DNA of 64,000 nucleotides from JABDMH01 sp965223105 (GTDB lineage: Bacteria > Bacteroidota > Bacteroidia > Chitinophagales > Saprospiraceae), in contig OZ244987.1 in the NCBI GenBank assembly GCA_965223105.1, positions 6,076,001 through 6,140,000 of the forward strand, given 5' to 3'. Below the pieces are notes generated by a model that had not been told where the DNA came from, searched no databases, and worked only from the letters and a program-made list of their open reading frames with translations. Shown here one piece after another: positions 1 to 9,250 of this stretch; the first letter of the stretch is position 1; each line of letters opens with the position of its first letter. The position numbers and the translations under genes are program-made.

Positions 1-683
1 ATATAAGCTTGATCGCCACTGTGTCGAGGACCTGCCAAGACATAGCTTATGAGATCCAGGCCGGGAACCTGGGGACGAATAGACTCGATCTGGATCGCAC
101 TTCCTTCAACCAGCTCTTGTCGTAGCCTCACCTCATACTCATTGTCGTGAATGTTCAAACCACAAGCAACCGCTCCGTAGTAGTTGCCCAGATCTTCATA
201 GGGCCATGAATTTGCTCCATCGGCAATAGAACAATAGGAAGCATCTGAAACAACAGCACCGGTGACGTACCTGATGTTTTGCTGAATTACCTTTGTTGTC
301 CAATGCTCTAATAGACTCCTAAATGGATAATCGTGCCGAGGAGAACCAAGGGTTGGATCTCCAGCACCTCGAATGATGAGATCTCCATGGAGTGTATCAC
401 CACTAAGCTTACCCCGGTATCCGAAAACGGTATGAGTCTGGAAGTGTTCACCTAAGATCTCCAAGGCCTGAATGGTGGTAAGAACCTTCAAGGTTGATGC
501 AGGTGGCAAGGGCAATTGAGCTTGGTGCTCTGCAAGGACATTCCCTGATTCTAAATCGAGCAAATAGACGCCAATGCCGGCATTTTCCAGACAATCATCA
601 GAAAGCAAAGAAGACAACGCATCTTCCATCTCCTGTGATGCAGCCGGGATCAGAGGCAACATCATCAGGAAAAGACCCATCAT
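1..683 (-). CDS. dacB: D-alanyl-D-alanine carboxypeptidase, PBP4 (DacB, S13) family, 3' part beyond window
   Basis: Penicillin-binding protein 4 type enzymes trim or cleave peptidoglycan cross-links in the periplasm. The visible part covers about 227 residues. It starts with a short signal peptide (MMGLFLMMLPLIPAAS), followed by the nucleophile motif SxxK (PPASTLK, Ser63 and Lys66). Downstream are S13-family landmarks: the DTLHGDLIIRGAGDPTL stretch and a YYGA segment. The SxN and KTG motifs would lie outside the window. The ATG at 683 is one base after the stop of the upstream deacylase, so the gene belongs to the rimK-deacylase operon. The family call is firm; whether it acts as carboxypeptidase or endopeptidase cannot be told from this part. 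Confidence 0.88.
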   Translation of the reverse strand, partial: MMGLFLMMLPLIPAASQEMEDALSSLLSDDCLENAGIGVYLLDLESGNVLAEHQAQLPLPPASTLKVLTTIQALEILGEHFQTHTVFGYRGKLSGDTLHGDLIIRGAGDPTLGSPRHDYPFRSLLEHWTTKVIQQNIRYVTGAVVSDASYCSIADGANSWPYEDLGNYYGAVACGLNIHDNEYEVRLRQELVEGSAIQIESIRPQVPGLDLISYVLAGPRHSGDQAY

Positions 684-684
684 C

Positions 685-1641
685 TTATTTATTCCAGTCA
701 TAGCCAATGTGAAATAGCGCATCGCCCTGATGCACTACTGGTGTATTGTTGTGTCCCAAGATGTGGCCATCCCTACTGGCTGTGACGGCGGTCCTGGTAC
801 CACCAGAGGGATCGAGAATACTTCCCAATACTTCTCCCTTCATAATTTGTGTACCAGACTTCTTCGACCAAATAAATATACCCGCTTGTTTGGCTCGGAT
901 CCAAGTTGATTTGCGAAAACTTACCCCATCACCCTTGGATCTGGGTTGGTCATTGATGAAGCCCTGTCTGTATAATAGTCGCTGGATTCCACTGACTGCC
1001 GTATCAATAGAAAATCCATCCAGGCGAAGAGCCTCACCTCCCTCGTACACAATAATAGGTATGCCCATATCCCGTGCGGCCTTGCGAAATGATTTGGGAA
1101 TTAAGCCTTTTTCAAGAAGATAAGGTGCACCAAAGTCATGAGCAAGGGCCCGGGCTCTATCATCTTTTCGGAAGTACCTGACCTGAGGATAGTTGTATCG
1201 ATTGTCGCCTCCAGTGTGGAAATCTATTCCAAAATCAATGCTTGGAAGCACCTTCTTTGTCAATATCCGAGCTACTCGAGATGCCAAAGAACCAGACAAA
1301 CTACCGGGAAAGCTTCTATTTACATCTTTACCATCGGGTACTTCGCGTGAGAAGTTGATAAAGCCATACACATTTAGTATCGGTACCACTATCACATTGC
1401 CGTAGAGCAAGTTATCTACCAGGCCTTGGGCAATGACCCTGCGCAAAATTTCTACTCCATTGATTTCGTCACCATGCAGTCCTGCCAATAGCAGGACAGT
1501 AGGACCCTCATTCTGACTGCAGTATATATGGGTCTTAATTGAAATGCGTGTTCCTGATGGCAACTTCCCAACATGTAGATTTACTGCTTCAATACCACCC
1601 GGCTCCACGTGCACATTATTGATACTCACTCCCAGTCCCAT
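685..1641 (-). CDS. Succinylglutamate desuccinylase/aspartoacylase-family zinc deacylase
   Basis: Members of this M14-like family (AstE/AspA) hydrolyse N-acyl amino acids or related amides with one zinc ion. The motif GLHGDE (His56, Glu59 from the chosen start) supplies two zinc ligands, and DFHTGG supplies the third histidine; DVNRSFPG is the family's substrate-binding segment. An in-frame ATG 90 bases further up would overlap rimK by 89 bases. I chose the ATG at 1641, one base after the rimK stop, giving 318 aa. The C-terminal third (GILDPSGGTRTAVTASRDG region) resembles the beta-barrel domain of the family. Its neighbour RimK adds glutamates to proteins, so removal or processing of such tails is possible, but this is inference; the substrate is unknown. 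Confidence 0.85.
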   Translation of the reverse strand: MGLGVSINNVHVEPGGIEAVNLHVGKLPSGTRISIKTHIYCSQNEGPTVLLLAGLHGDEINGVEILRRVIAQGLVDNLLYGNVIVVPILNVYGFINFSREVPDGKDVNRSFPGSLSGSLASRVARILTKKVLPSIDFGIDFHTGGDNRYNYPQVRYFRKDDRARALAHDFGAPYLLEKGLIPKSFRKAARDMGIPIIVYEGGEALRLDGFSIDTAVSGIQRLLYRQGFINDQPRSKGDGVSFRKSTWIRAKQAGIFIWSKKSGTQIMKGEVLGSILDPSGGTRTAVTASRDGHILGHNNTPVVHQGDALFHIGYDWNK

Positions 1642-1642
1642 G

Positions 1643-2551
1643 TCATCTAGCCTTTCTAATGCCGCGTTTCTGCTTTCTACGAACCCGTCGCTCGACAAAA
1701 GCAATGATCTTGCTGGCGATATCGATACCACTCACGGTCTCAATACCTTCCAGGCCAGGTGATGAATTTACTTCCAAAATCAGGGGACCGGAACTTGATC
1801 GAAGGATATCGACACCAGCTACGTCAAGTCCCAATAATTTGCAGACCCGGCGAGATAAAAATCGCTCTTTCTCAGTAAGTTGCACCGGCCTAGCTGTAGC
1901 TCCTCGATGGAGGTTAGAGCGAAATTCTCCAGCCCTTGCCTGTCGCATCATAGAAGCAACAATTTCACCATCGACTACAATCGCTCTGATATCTGTTCCA
2001 CTGGCCTCCTTCACAAATGACTGCAGCAAAGCCATCTCTTTCAATCGATTAAAAGCTTCAATCGTACTACTGGCATTGCTGTAGGACTCGGAAAGTACAA
2101 CGCCTAACCCATGCGTGCTTTCAAGCAGTTTAACAACGACAGGTAGATTGAACTCTCGCTGAATCAGCTCTTTATCAAGCTCCAGGTAATTAGGAATCAT
2201 GGACTTAGGAACTGGGATCCCGTTGGAGGCCAACAACTGAAAACACCGCCATTTGTTTCTGGCTCGTAAAATTCCCTCGGATCGAGTCACGGTAAACACC
2301 CCTTGCAATTCAAATTGACGAATCACGTTGGTACCAGATGAAGTAACAGAACTACCAATCCGCGGTATGATGGCATCGTAACCGCTTAACTCCTCACCCT
2401 TGAAATACACCGAAAGTTGATCCTTTTTCAAAATCAGGTCACAGAGTTGGTGATCTACTACTCTGGCAAAATGTCCTCGGCGATAACTTGCTCGTAGTAG
2501 GCTCTGGGTGGAGTAAAGGGAGGGATTCCTGGAAAGAATCAATAAACGCAT
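1643..2551 (-). CDS. rimK: RimK-family alpha-L-glutamate ligase (ATP-grasp)
   Basis: RimK of Escherichia coli adds glutamate residues to the C-terminus of ribosomal protein S6 and can make poly-glutamate. The 302-residue product matches that family along its whole length: the N-terminal LILSRNPSLYS segment, DAIIPRIG, the ATP-grasp core (VVKLLESTHGLGVVL), EFRSNLHRGA, and the C-terminal magnesium-binding segment LEVNSSPGLEGIE. A longer frame opens at a TTG at 2560, but the ATG at 2551 fits the family start (MRLLILSRN). It is the first gene of an operon with the zinc deacylase and PBP4. Divergent from the UMF1 transporter, with about 100 bases between them. Confidence 0.92.
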   Translation of the reverse strand: MRLLILSRNPSLYSTQSLLRASYRRGHFARVVDHQLCDLILKKDQLSVYFKGEELSGYDAIIPRIGSSVTSSGTNVIRQFELQGVFTVTRSEGILRARNKWRCFQLLASNGIPVPKSMIPNYLELDKELIQREFNLPVVVKLLESTHGLGVVLSESYSNASSTIEAFNRLKEMALLQSFVKEASGTDIRAIVVDGEIVASMMRQARAGEFRSNLHRGATARPVQLTEKERFLSRRVCKLLGLDVAGVDILRSSSGPLILEVNSSPGLEGIETVSGIDIASKIIAFVERRVRRKQKRGIRKAR

Positions 2552-2649
2552 AGTTTGCAATGTGGCTCCAAAATAAAGAAAAATCCAGTCAGACCAGTGG
2601 GATCAATTTCATGATAAAGAGCATCCAGATATTTCAATTATCTTCCGAG

Positions 2650-3966
2650 ATGATCACAAGCAGTGATGAAACGACACCCATAAATAATCGCAGGATAATC
2701 AACGGCTGGGCCTTTTTCGACTGGGCGAATTCCTCATATGCCCTAGTGATTGCCGTAGCCATCTTTCCGAATTACTACATACGTGTCACCGACGATTTCA
2801 TTGAGATGTTCGGTATGACGATCAGCAACAGCTCATTATACGCCTTCTCGATCTCTCTAGCTTATCTGATCATTACCTTCTTGTTGCCCATCTTATCGGG
2901 TATTGCAGACTATAGTGGGCGCCGAATGTCATTCCTCAAATTATTCACCGTTGTCGGGGCTTTTTCATGTCTCATGCTATTTTTCTTTAAAGGAATGCCC
3001 CAGATTTCCTTAGCCCTAATCTGCTTTATCATGGCCACGATAGGTTTTGATGGAGGGAAGGTATTTTACAATTCTTATTTGCCATTGATTGCATCCACTG
3101 ACTTACATGACAGGGTGAGTGCAAAGGGATTTGCGTATGGTTATCTTGGAAGTGTAATCTTACTGGTGATCAACTTAGTGGTCATCATGCACCCAGGTTG
3201 GTTTGGCTTAGATGATTCCTTGGCGGTTAGAATTTCCTTTTTGATGGTTGGGTTGTGGTGGCTGGGTTTTGCCACCATTCCTTTTCGACGATTGCCTCCC
3301 GACCAGCATAAAAAGGCTGAGAAAGGCATACTCAAGAAAGGGCTTGAGGAGATAATCAGTGTATGGAAAAATCTGAAGCCGCAAAGAAATTTGAAGAGGT
3401 TTCTGTTTTCCTTTTTTTGTTACAGTGCAGGTGTACAAACTGTCTTATATCTAGCGGCTACCTTTGCCGAAAAGGAATTGGCCTTTGACGCCTCTGAACT
3501 AATCATTGTCATTCTACTACTGCAGTTATTGGCGATAGCTGGAGCCTACTTCTTCGCCTTTGTCTCGCAAAACAAGGGCAATAAATTTTCTCTGATTAGC
3601 ATGCTTTTGATCTGGCTGGTCATTTGTATAATGGCTTACTATGTGGCAGACAAGTTGCAATTCTACATTATTGCTGGGTTGGTGGGACTCGTCATGGGTG
3701 GGATCCAATCCATATCGAGATCGACGTATTCAAAATTAATCGCTAGGCATAAGGAAGACATTACTTCTTACTTCAGCTTCTATGAAGTGCTAGAGAAACT
3801 GGCCATCGTTTTAGGAACATTCAGTTTTGGATTCCTCGATCAGGTAAGTGGCGGAATGCGCAATAGTGTATTACTGCTCGGCCTGTATTTTGTAGTTGGT
3901 CTAATCTTACTGGCTAGGGTTAGATTGAGCTCTGGACCAGATTCGGCTCAATTGGAATATTCATAA
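2650..3966 (+). CDS. UMF1-family MFS transporter (Atg22-like)
   Basis: The product (438 aa from the ATG at 2650) is an integral membrane protein with about 12 hydrophobic helices. The N-terminal motif NGWAFFDWANSSYA is the signature of the UMF1 branch of the major facilitator superfamily, related to yeast Atg22, a vacuolar amino-acid effluxer. Helix-linking charged loops such as SGIADYSGRRMSF follow the MFS loop 2-3 pattern. A longer frame runs up to 2560 but would add about 30 unlike residues and run into the divergent rimK start region. The gene converges with the lipoprotein gene and overlaps its end by 19 bases. The substrate is unknown. Confidence 0.85.
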   Translation: MITSSDETTPINNRRIINGWAFFDWANSSYALVIAVAIFPNYYIRVTDDFIEMFGMTISNSSLYAFSISLAYLIITFLLPILSGIADYSGRRMSFLKLFTVVGAFSCLMLFFFKGMPQISLALICFIMATIGFDGGKVFYNSYLPLIASTDLHDRVSAKGFAYGYLGSVILLVINLVVIMHPGWFGLDDSLAVRISFLMVGLWWLGFATIPFRRLPPDQHKKAEKGILKKGLEEIISVWKNLKPQRNLKRFLFSFFCYSAGVQTVLYLAATFAEKELAFDASELIIVILLLQLLAIAGAYFFAFVSQNKGNKFSLISMLLIWLVICIMAYYVADKLQFYIIAGLVGLVMGGIQSISRSTYSKLIARHKEDITSYFSFYEVLEKLAIVLGTFSFGFLDQVSGGMRNSVLLLGLYFVVGLILLARVRLSSGPDSAQLEYS

Positions 3967-5480
3967 CAACCGATATCGGGTTGGGTCATATCCCTTTCAA
4001 CACCATCAAGGTCACGGCGGATTGCAGGCAATGGTTTAGCCATCATTTCAGCGATCGAAAGGCTATCCAAATGGTAATCATTCATGTCGACGTCAGCGAA
4101 CAAGATGGTATTGTTATCGCCGTTGATGCAGGGATCACAAAATTCAAAGAAATTGGGATGCCCGTCTTCATTCAGCAATTCATTAACTCTTACCACACAG
4201 TGCTCGAAGCCATATTGAAAGAAGCTGGGATCTTGTTCTCCTACAGCGTCTAACAGAACGATTTCGTCTTTACTGGATCCGTAGATGATGGAATTAGTGA
4301 ATTTCATTTCTAGTCTTGCTGCGATTAGGTCATTACATATTGCTGAACCGTCCAGACAAGTAAAGTTGCTCGCACGTAGGGCCTCGGTCGAGCTACCGTA
4401 ATTGGCCAAGGTACAATAGGAGAAATCATATTTTCCACCAAGAATGATGGTTACATTATTTCCTCCGCTGGAATGAAATAGACAGTTTTCGGCAGTGATT
4501 CGAGCTTGGTAGCCGGCAATTGCGCTTGAGGTGGTGCTGTGTATCTTACTATTTCTGATGGTTAGGTCTGCGAGACTATCCACTAATATGCCAATGATCC
4601 CATTCTTAATTTCGGCGTGATTGACAGAGTGGCCAGTAGTTAGTGGGCCTAATTGGATACGACCCCATTGACCAGGTACGTCTTGAAAATCCGACTCGAG
4701 TCGATCACCCTGGATGACCACCGGATCCTCGAACGTGCCGTCAATACGGAGCTTACCCTGATTAAAAAAGAACAAGATCCCATCATTGTAAGGTGTTCCA
4801 TCCGTATCGCGACCAAAACCACCATGCACATAAACTTGGGTGCCCGCAGGCATTACCAGGGTACAACTGTCAATGATCATGGCACCAAATATGACGTATG
4901 GTCTCGGATCATCCCAAGTCCATTCATTGAGGTCACAGGTGAAGAGGCTTTGCGTACCGGCGGAAAAACGGCTTGGCAAGTAGTTGGCGTTTTGGCCCCA
5001 GGCCTCCAACAATACCGATTGATTGTTGCCATTGGTTTGGAAATTGACCTGATCTTCAATGACAAAGGGACTTACGGAAAGTGGTTGATCGGGATCAACC
5101 GTTACTTCAAAAAATAAGTAAATACTGTCTTCGGGTGGGATCTCAATGTCAACTGCCTCGTTTCCAGGTAAACCATCCACGTTCATCCGGAAGAAATCTG
5201 CATTTTCAGCTCCAATCCAAATGCGACTAATCCGGATGTATTGATTGTGATCATTGTATACCTTCAGTTCACGGGTCGCACTACCCCTCGCTGTAAATAC
5301 AGTATCAAAAGTAAGCGTATCCAGTGAAAACCTCAGCTTGGCATCCTGATCTTCTATAAACGTAATCTTTGTGCAGCCACTCCAAATGCCTAAAACCAAC
5401 CCGAATGCCGTGGCTGATAATATGATGCGAAACGATTTTCTCTTGTTGGTGGGCAATTGGACTCGAAAATTAGAAGGCAA
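3948..5480 (-). CDS. Lipoprotein with right-handed beta-helix region
   Basis: About 510 residues. The N-terminus has basic residues, a hydrophobic stretch (IILSATAFGLVLGIWSGC) and a lipobox cysteine, so it is a probable outer-membrane lipoprotein. A short Ig-like region follows, with the Bacteroidota motif LDTLTFDTVFTARGS, and then a repetitive parallel beta-helix portion (ILVDSLADLTIRNSKIHS, ITAENCLFHSSGG and similar rungs). It ends with RDLDGVERDMTQPDIGCYEY, a common ending of such surface proteins. No ATG precedes the signal peptide in frame: the start is a TTG at 5480 or a second TTG at 5456. It is not recognised as an enzyme; carbohydrate binding or surface display are possible. Confidence 0.78.
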   Translation of the reverse strand: MPSNFRVQLPTNKRKSFRIILSATAFGLVLGIWSGCTKITFIEDQDAKLRFSLDTLTFDTVFTARGSATRELKVYNDHNQYIRISRIWIGAENADFFRMNVDGLPGNEAVDIEIPPEDSIYLFFEVTVDPDQPLSVSPFVIEDQVNFQTNGNNQSVLLEAWGQNANYLPSRFSAGTQSLFTCDLNEWTWDDPRPYVIFGAMIIDSCTLVMPAGTQVYVHGGFGRDTDGTPYNDGILFFFNQGKLRIDGTFEDPVVIQGDRLESDFQDVPGQWGRIQLGPLTTGHSVNHAEIKNGIIGILVDSLADLTIRNSKIHSTTSSAIAGYQARITAENCLFHSSGGNNVTIILGGKYDFSYCTLANYGSSTEALRASNFTCLDGSAICNDLIAARLEMKFTNSIIYGSSKDEIVLLDAVGEQDPSFFQYGFEHCVVRVNELLNEDGHPNFFEFCDPCINGDNNTILFADVDMNDYHLDSLSIAEMMAKPLPAIRRDLDGVERDMTQPDIGCYEYSN

Positions 5481-5692
5481 AAGTAGTGATCTCGTACAAA
5501 ACGAGACACTGCAAGATTTATTTCCATTGTTGCCATGCTTGCCATGATTTGTGATGGCCAGGACATCATTGCAAGTAAATCCTTGATTAATAGTTAGCTG
5601 TGTTGGTTATTTAAAATGTATTCAAATGTCGTACAATCGAATGAACTGGCAGAATTTTATCCTTCAAAATGGAGTACTTTTGGGGCCGGGAA

Positions 5693-6382
5693 ATGTCGCA
5701 CATTATTGATGTCGTTATTCCAGCCTATAACGAGGAGGCTTCGATAGGGTATGTCCTTAAAGACATCCCTAGTTCTTACGTGCGTGAGGTAGTGGTCTGC
5801 AACAATGGAAGTAATGATCGGACGGCAGAGGTTGCCAGGGAGCATGGAGCAAGGGTGATTCCTGCACCGAGAAAAGGTTATGGGAGTGCCTGTTTGGCTG
5901 GCCTGCATTATCTCGATCAAAAGAATGTACCTCCCGACATCGTGGTTTTTCTAGATGCTGACTATTCCGACCATCCAGATGAGATGCCAAGTATTCTTTC
6001 TCCCATCATTGATTCAGGTTTTGATCTGGTCATTGGGTCAAGAGCTTTGGGTGATATGGAAACCAATGCTATGATGCCTCAGCAGATTTTTGGCAATTGG
6101 CTTGCGACCAACCTGATCCGAATTTTGTATGGCTATCATTTTACTGACTTAGGGCCTTTCAGAGCGATAAAGTACGATGCCTTGAAGAAATTAGAGATGA
6201 AAGATCCTGACTTTGGTTGGACAGTGGAGATGCAGGTCAAAGCAGCAAAGCAGAAGTTGTCTTGCAAAGAAGTACCAGTGTCTTACCGACGGCGGATTGG
6301 CGTGTCAAAAGTATCTGGGACCATTAGAGGAACTATCTTAGCAGGACATAAGATCCTGTGGACCATTTTTAAACTTTTGTGA
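5693..6382 (+). CDS. Glycosyltransferase family 2 (dolichyl/undecaprenyl-phosphate sugar synthase-like)
   Basis: A cytosolic GT-A enzyme of 229 aa. The start of the fold, DVVIPAYNEEASIGYVL, is followed by the metal-binding DxD-type motif FLDADYSDHP and the family segment TDLGPFRAIKYDAL, which is typical of DPM1/YkcC-like synthases that load a sugar on a polyprenyl phosphate. An earlier ATG at 5669 would add eight residues; the ATG at 5693 fits the family start (MSHIIDVVIPAYNEE). There is no C-terminal membrane anchor. First gene of a three-gene operon, 10 bases from the next one, so it may supply a lipid-linked sugar for the GT-C enzyme at the operon end. That role is inferred. Confidence 0.87.
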   Translation: MSHIIDVVIPAYNEEASIGYVLKDIPSSYVREVVVCNNGSNDRTAEVAREHGARVIPAPRKGYGSACLAGLHYLDQKNVPPDIVVFLDADYSDHPDEMPSILSPIIDSGFDLVIGSRALGDMETNAMMPQQIFGNWLATNLIRILYGYHFTDLGPFRAIKYDALKKLEMKDPDFGWTVEMQVKAAKQKLSCKEVPVSYRRRIGVSKVSGTIRGTILAGHKILWTIFKLL

Positions 6383-6392
6383 GTAGCCCGAT

Positions 6393-7880
6393 ATGACAGT
6401 CATATATTATATTCTATTGGCTACCTATGCTCTGGTGCTGATCTACATCACCATATATTGCCTGATGCAATTTCAGCTCCTCTATTATTACCGAAAATAT
6501 CACCGTGAATCGTCCAAACGCTCGGAATCAACCCCCAGGGTATCCGAATTGCCTTTTGTAACCGTTCAACTCCCGATATATAATGAGAAGTACGTGGTAA
6601 AACGCTTGATCGATAGCATTTGTGCGTTAGATTATCCCAAGCACAAGTATGAAATACACATCCTGGATGATTCTACCGACGAAACGGTAGACCTGATTCG
6701 TGAACAGGTTTTGGTTTACCAGGCAAAAGGTTTCCATATCGAGCAAATTAGGCGTAGTAATCGCCGAGGCTATAAAGCCGGTGCTCTGAAAGATGCTTTA
6801 CCTTCTGCCAAGGGAGCATATATTGCGATCTTTGATGCTGATTTTGTTCCGCGCAAAAGTTTCCTTCAGCAAACCATTCCTCATTTTGCAGATGACCAGG
6901 TGGGTGTAGTACAAACTCGGTGGGAACACATCAACCAGGACTACTCAATCATTACCCAATTGCAAGCCCTTCAATTGAACGTCCATTTTACCATAGAGCA
7001 AATGGGACGCAGCCTGGCTGATTTCCTACTTCAATTTAACGGAACAGCAGGTGTCTGGCGCAAGGAGACCATTGAAGATGCTGGAGGTTGGCAAGATGAT
7101 ACACTTACCGAAGATCTAGATCTGAGCATTCGTGCCCAATTGAAGGGTTGGAAAATCATTTACTTAGAAAACATTGGATCTCCAGCTGAGCTTCCAGCAG
7201 AGATGAATGGATTCAAGTCTCAGCAGTACCGGTGGATGAAGGGAGGAGCCGAGACCGCCAAGAAGATGCTACCCGCAGTTTGGAGATCATCCTTAAGTCT
7301 GCGAAAAAAAGTGCATACCAGCCTACATTTGTTGGGGAGCACAATTTTTGTCTTCATATTTACCCTCGGGGTGCTCAGTGTTCCGTTGTTGGTAGCTCTT
7401 CAATCTCTGGAACTCGAATCAACCATCTTTTCAATATTTATCATCGGTACACTTTCGATAATTTGTGTCTATTATGTAGCCAATGTTACCAATCAATTCA
7501 CCAATCCTGACAAACACCCATTAAAAGACTTTGTGAAATTTATTATCATGTTTCCGATCTTTTTGGCCATGTCCATGGGATTATCACTTCACAATACCAT
7601 TGCTGTCATGCAGGGATACCTTGGCAAGAGATCAGCCTTTATCCGTACACCCAAGTTTGACATAAAGACCATCAAAGATTCGCTGCGAAAGAGGACCTAT
7701 CTTACTGGTAAGCTAAGCTGGACAACGGTTATCGAGGGTCTGCTCTGCCTTTATTTTATCTACGCAATTTTCTTGGGATATCGCATTGATGACCGGTCTC
7801 TGATCCTATTTCATTTGATGCTTGCCAGTGGCTATGGTGCTATTTTCTATTTTTCGGTCAAACATTTGACCTTAAAGTAA
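6393..7880 (+). CDS. Membrane-bound processive-type GT2 glycosyltransferase (CslA/BcsA-like)
   Basis: A 495-residue membrane enzyme: one or two N-terminal helices, a cytosolic GT-A domain and about four C-terminal helices. All catalytic motifs of the cellulose synthase/CslA/ceramide glucosyltransferase group are visible: VQLPIYNEKYV, the DDSTDET segment, the metal-binding FDADF, the catalytic TEDLDLS and QQYRWMKGG (QxxRW). Such enzymes polymerise or transfer beta-linked hexoses and export the chain. Close relatives in Bacteroidota are usually annotated as glucomannan or mannan synthase-like, but the sugar cannot be read from sequence. Spacing is 10 bases to the upstream GT2 and 5 bases to the downstream GT-C gene. 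Confidence 0.88.
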   Translation: MTVIYYILLATYALVLIYITIYCLMQFQLLYYYRKYHRESSKRSESTPRVSELPFVTVQLPIYNEKYVVKRLIDSICALDYPKHKYEIHILDDSTDETVDLIREQVLVYQAKGFHIEQIRRSNRRGYKAGALKDALPSAKGAYIAIFDADFVPRKSFLQQTIPHFADDQVGVVQTRWEHINQDYSIITQLQALQLNVHFTIEQMGRSLADFLLQFNGTAGVWRKETIEDAGGWQDDTLTEDLDLSIRAQLKGWKIIYLENIGSPAELPAEMNGFKSQQYRWMKGGAETAKKMLPAVWRSSLSLRKKVHTSLHLLGSTIFVFIFTLGVLSVPLLVALQSLELESTIFSIFIIGTLSIICVYYVANVTNQFTNPDKHPLKDFVKFIIMFPIFLAMSMGLSLHNTIAVMQGYLGKRSAFIRTPKFDIKTIKDSLRKRTYLTGKLSWTTVIEGLLCLYFIYAIFLGYRIDDRSLILFHLMLASGYGAIFYFSVKHLTLK

Positions 7881-7885
7881 GACCA

Positions 7886-9250
7886 TTGAAATACATCATT
7901 GCCCTTTGTTGGATGCTCTTGGTTACTATATTGGGCTACTTACCTGCACAATCTGACATTTGGATCATCTTGGGCTCGTATGCACCATTGCTGGTGCTGT
8001 ATGTCATCACTTACCGCATGTACCGGTCCCATCATGATGTCTTATTTTTTGTTTTTGTCTCTCTACTGCTGCGATGCATTTTGTTATTTGCCTTTCCCAG
8101 CCTGTCAGATGATATCTATCGTTTCGTTTGGGACGGACATTTGATAAACAAGGGTGTAAACCCATACCTCCATACCCCGGCAGAATGGTTGGAAACTGGC
8201 AGCGGTCAAACGGGTCATTTCTCACAAATTTTCAACGACCTAAATTCACCCAACTACTATTCGGTGTATCCTCCAGTCTGTCAATTGATCTTTGCACTAT
8301 CGGTAAAGGTATTTCCAGACAGCCTTTATTGGTCAGCCTTTGCCATGAAAATTTTCTTTGTAGCGGCAGAGACGATCACGATCTATTTTCTTTTGAAAAT
8401 TCTTCAGTTACTCAGATTACCTCAAAGTAGAATATTATTATATGCACTCAATCCATTGATCATTATAGAGTTGTGTGGCAACCTCCACTTTGAGGCACTG
8501 ATGATTTGCTTCTTTGTACTTTCACTTTGGTCCTTCATGCGCAAGAGATATGGATGGTTTGGATTTTTCCTTGCTTTATCAGTCGGGGTAAAGCTACTTC
8601 CATTGATGTTCCTTCCCTTGCTTGTGTTCCGTATGAGAATACGTGACTTTATAATTAGTATGACAGTACTAGGACTCGTATTGATGGCGATGTTTTTACC
8701 TTTTGTCAATGAAGAATTGATCGACAACTTCTCCAATAGCCTAAACCTCTACTTTCAAAAGTTTGAGTTCAACGCCAGCATTTATTACCTGATGCGATGG
8801 GTCGGATTTAAGTTGTATGGTTACAATATGATTCAGACTTATGGACCGTTTCTATCGGGAATCACCTTTGTTTCCATTTTATACCTGGCCTGGAGAGAGA
8901 AAAGCAAACGAATAGTATCCTTACTGAGGCACGCCTTGTATGCATTTACGATCTACTTGTTTTTAACCACAACCGTTCATCCCTGGTATCTCGCCATGCC
9001 AATTCTTCTGTCGATTTTTACCTATTATCGATATCCTGTGTTTTGGTCCGGACTAATATTTCTTACTTATGTCAATTATGCCTATGAGCCTTACCATGAA
9101 AATCTCTGGGTGGTCGCCTTCGAATACTTTGTTGTGATCTCTGTCTTGGCCATCGAATCGCTCCAGTTACCCATTGCCAAGTGGTTGATTGACTTTTCAA
9201 AATGGTTTAAAACGATATTGGGATTGTCCGCATCGAGTAGAGTGAAGTAA
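7886..9250 (+). CDS. Polytopic GT-C mannosyltransferase-like protein; 3' end formed by intron sequence
   Basis: A 454-residue protein with about ten hydrophobic helices. After the first helices it carries SDDIYRFVWDGHL followed by KGVNPY, the acidic-pair loop of GT-C enzymes that use polyprenyl-phosphate sugars (GT87/PMT-like). Later loops include VHPWYL. There is no ATG right behind the upstream gene: translation starts at the TTG at 7886 or at an ATG at 7913. The last codons (from 9232, encoding SSRVK and the stop) lie inside the group II intron remnant that invades from the other strand, so the native C-terminus has probably been replaced. The missing part is likely short, because the hydrophobic core is intact. 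Confidence 0.8.
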   Translation: MKYIIALCWMLLVTILGYLPAQSDIWIILGSYAPLLVLYVITYRMYRSHHDVLFFVFVSLLLRCILLFAFPSLSDDIYRFVWDGHLINKGVNPYLHTPAEWLETGSGQTGHFSQIFNDLNSPNYYSVYPPVCQLIFALSVKVFPDSLYWSAFAMKIFFVAAETITIYFLLKILQLLRLPQSRILLYALNPLIIIELCGNLHFEALMICFFVLSLWSFMRKRYGWFGFFLALSVGVKLLPLMFLPLLVFRMRIRDFIISMTVLGLVLMAMFLPFVNEELIDNFSNSLNLYFQKFEFNASIYYLMRWVGFKLYGYNMIQTYGPFLSGITFVSILYLAWREKSKRIVSLLRHALYAFTIYLFLTTTVHPWYLAMPILLSIFTYYRYPVFWSGLIFLTYVNYAYEPYHENLWVVAFEYFVVISVLAIESLQLPIAKWLIDFSKWFKTILGLSASSRVK

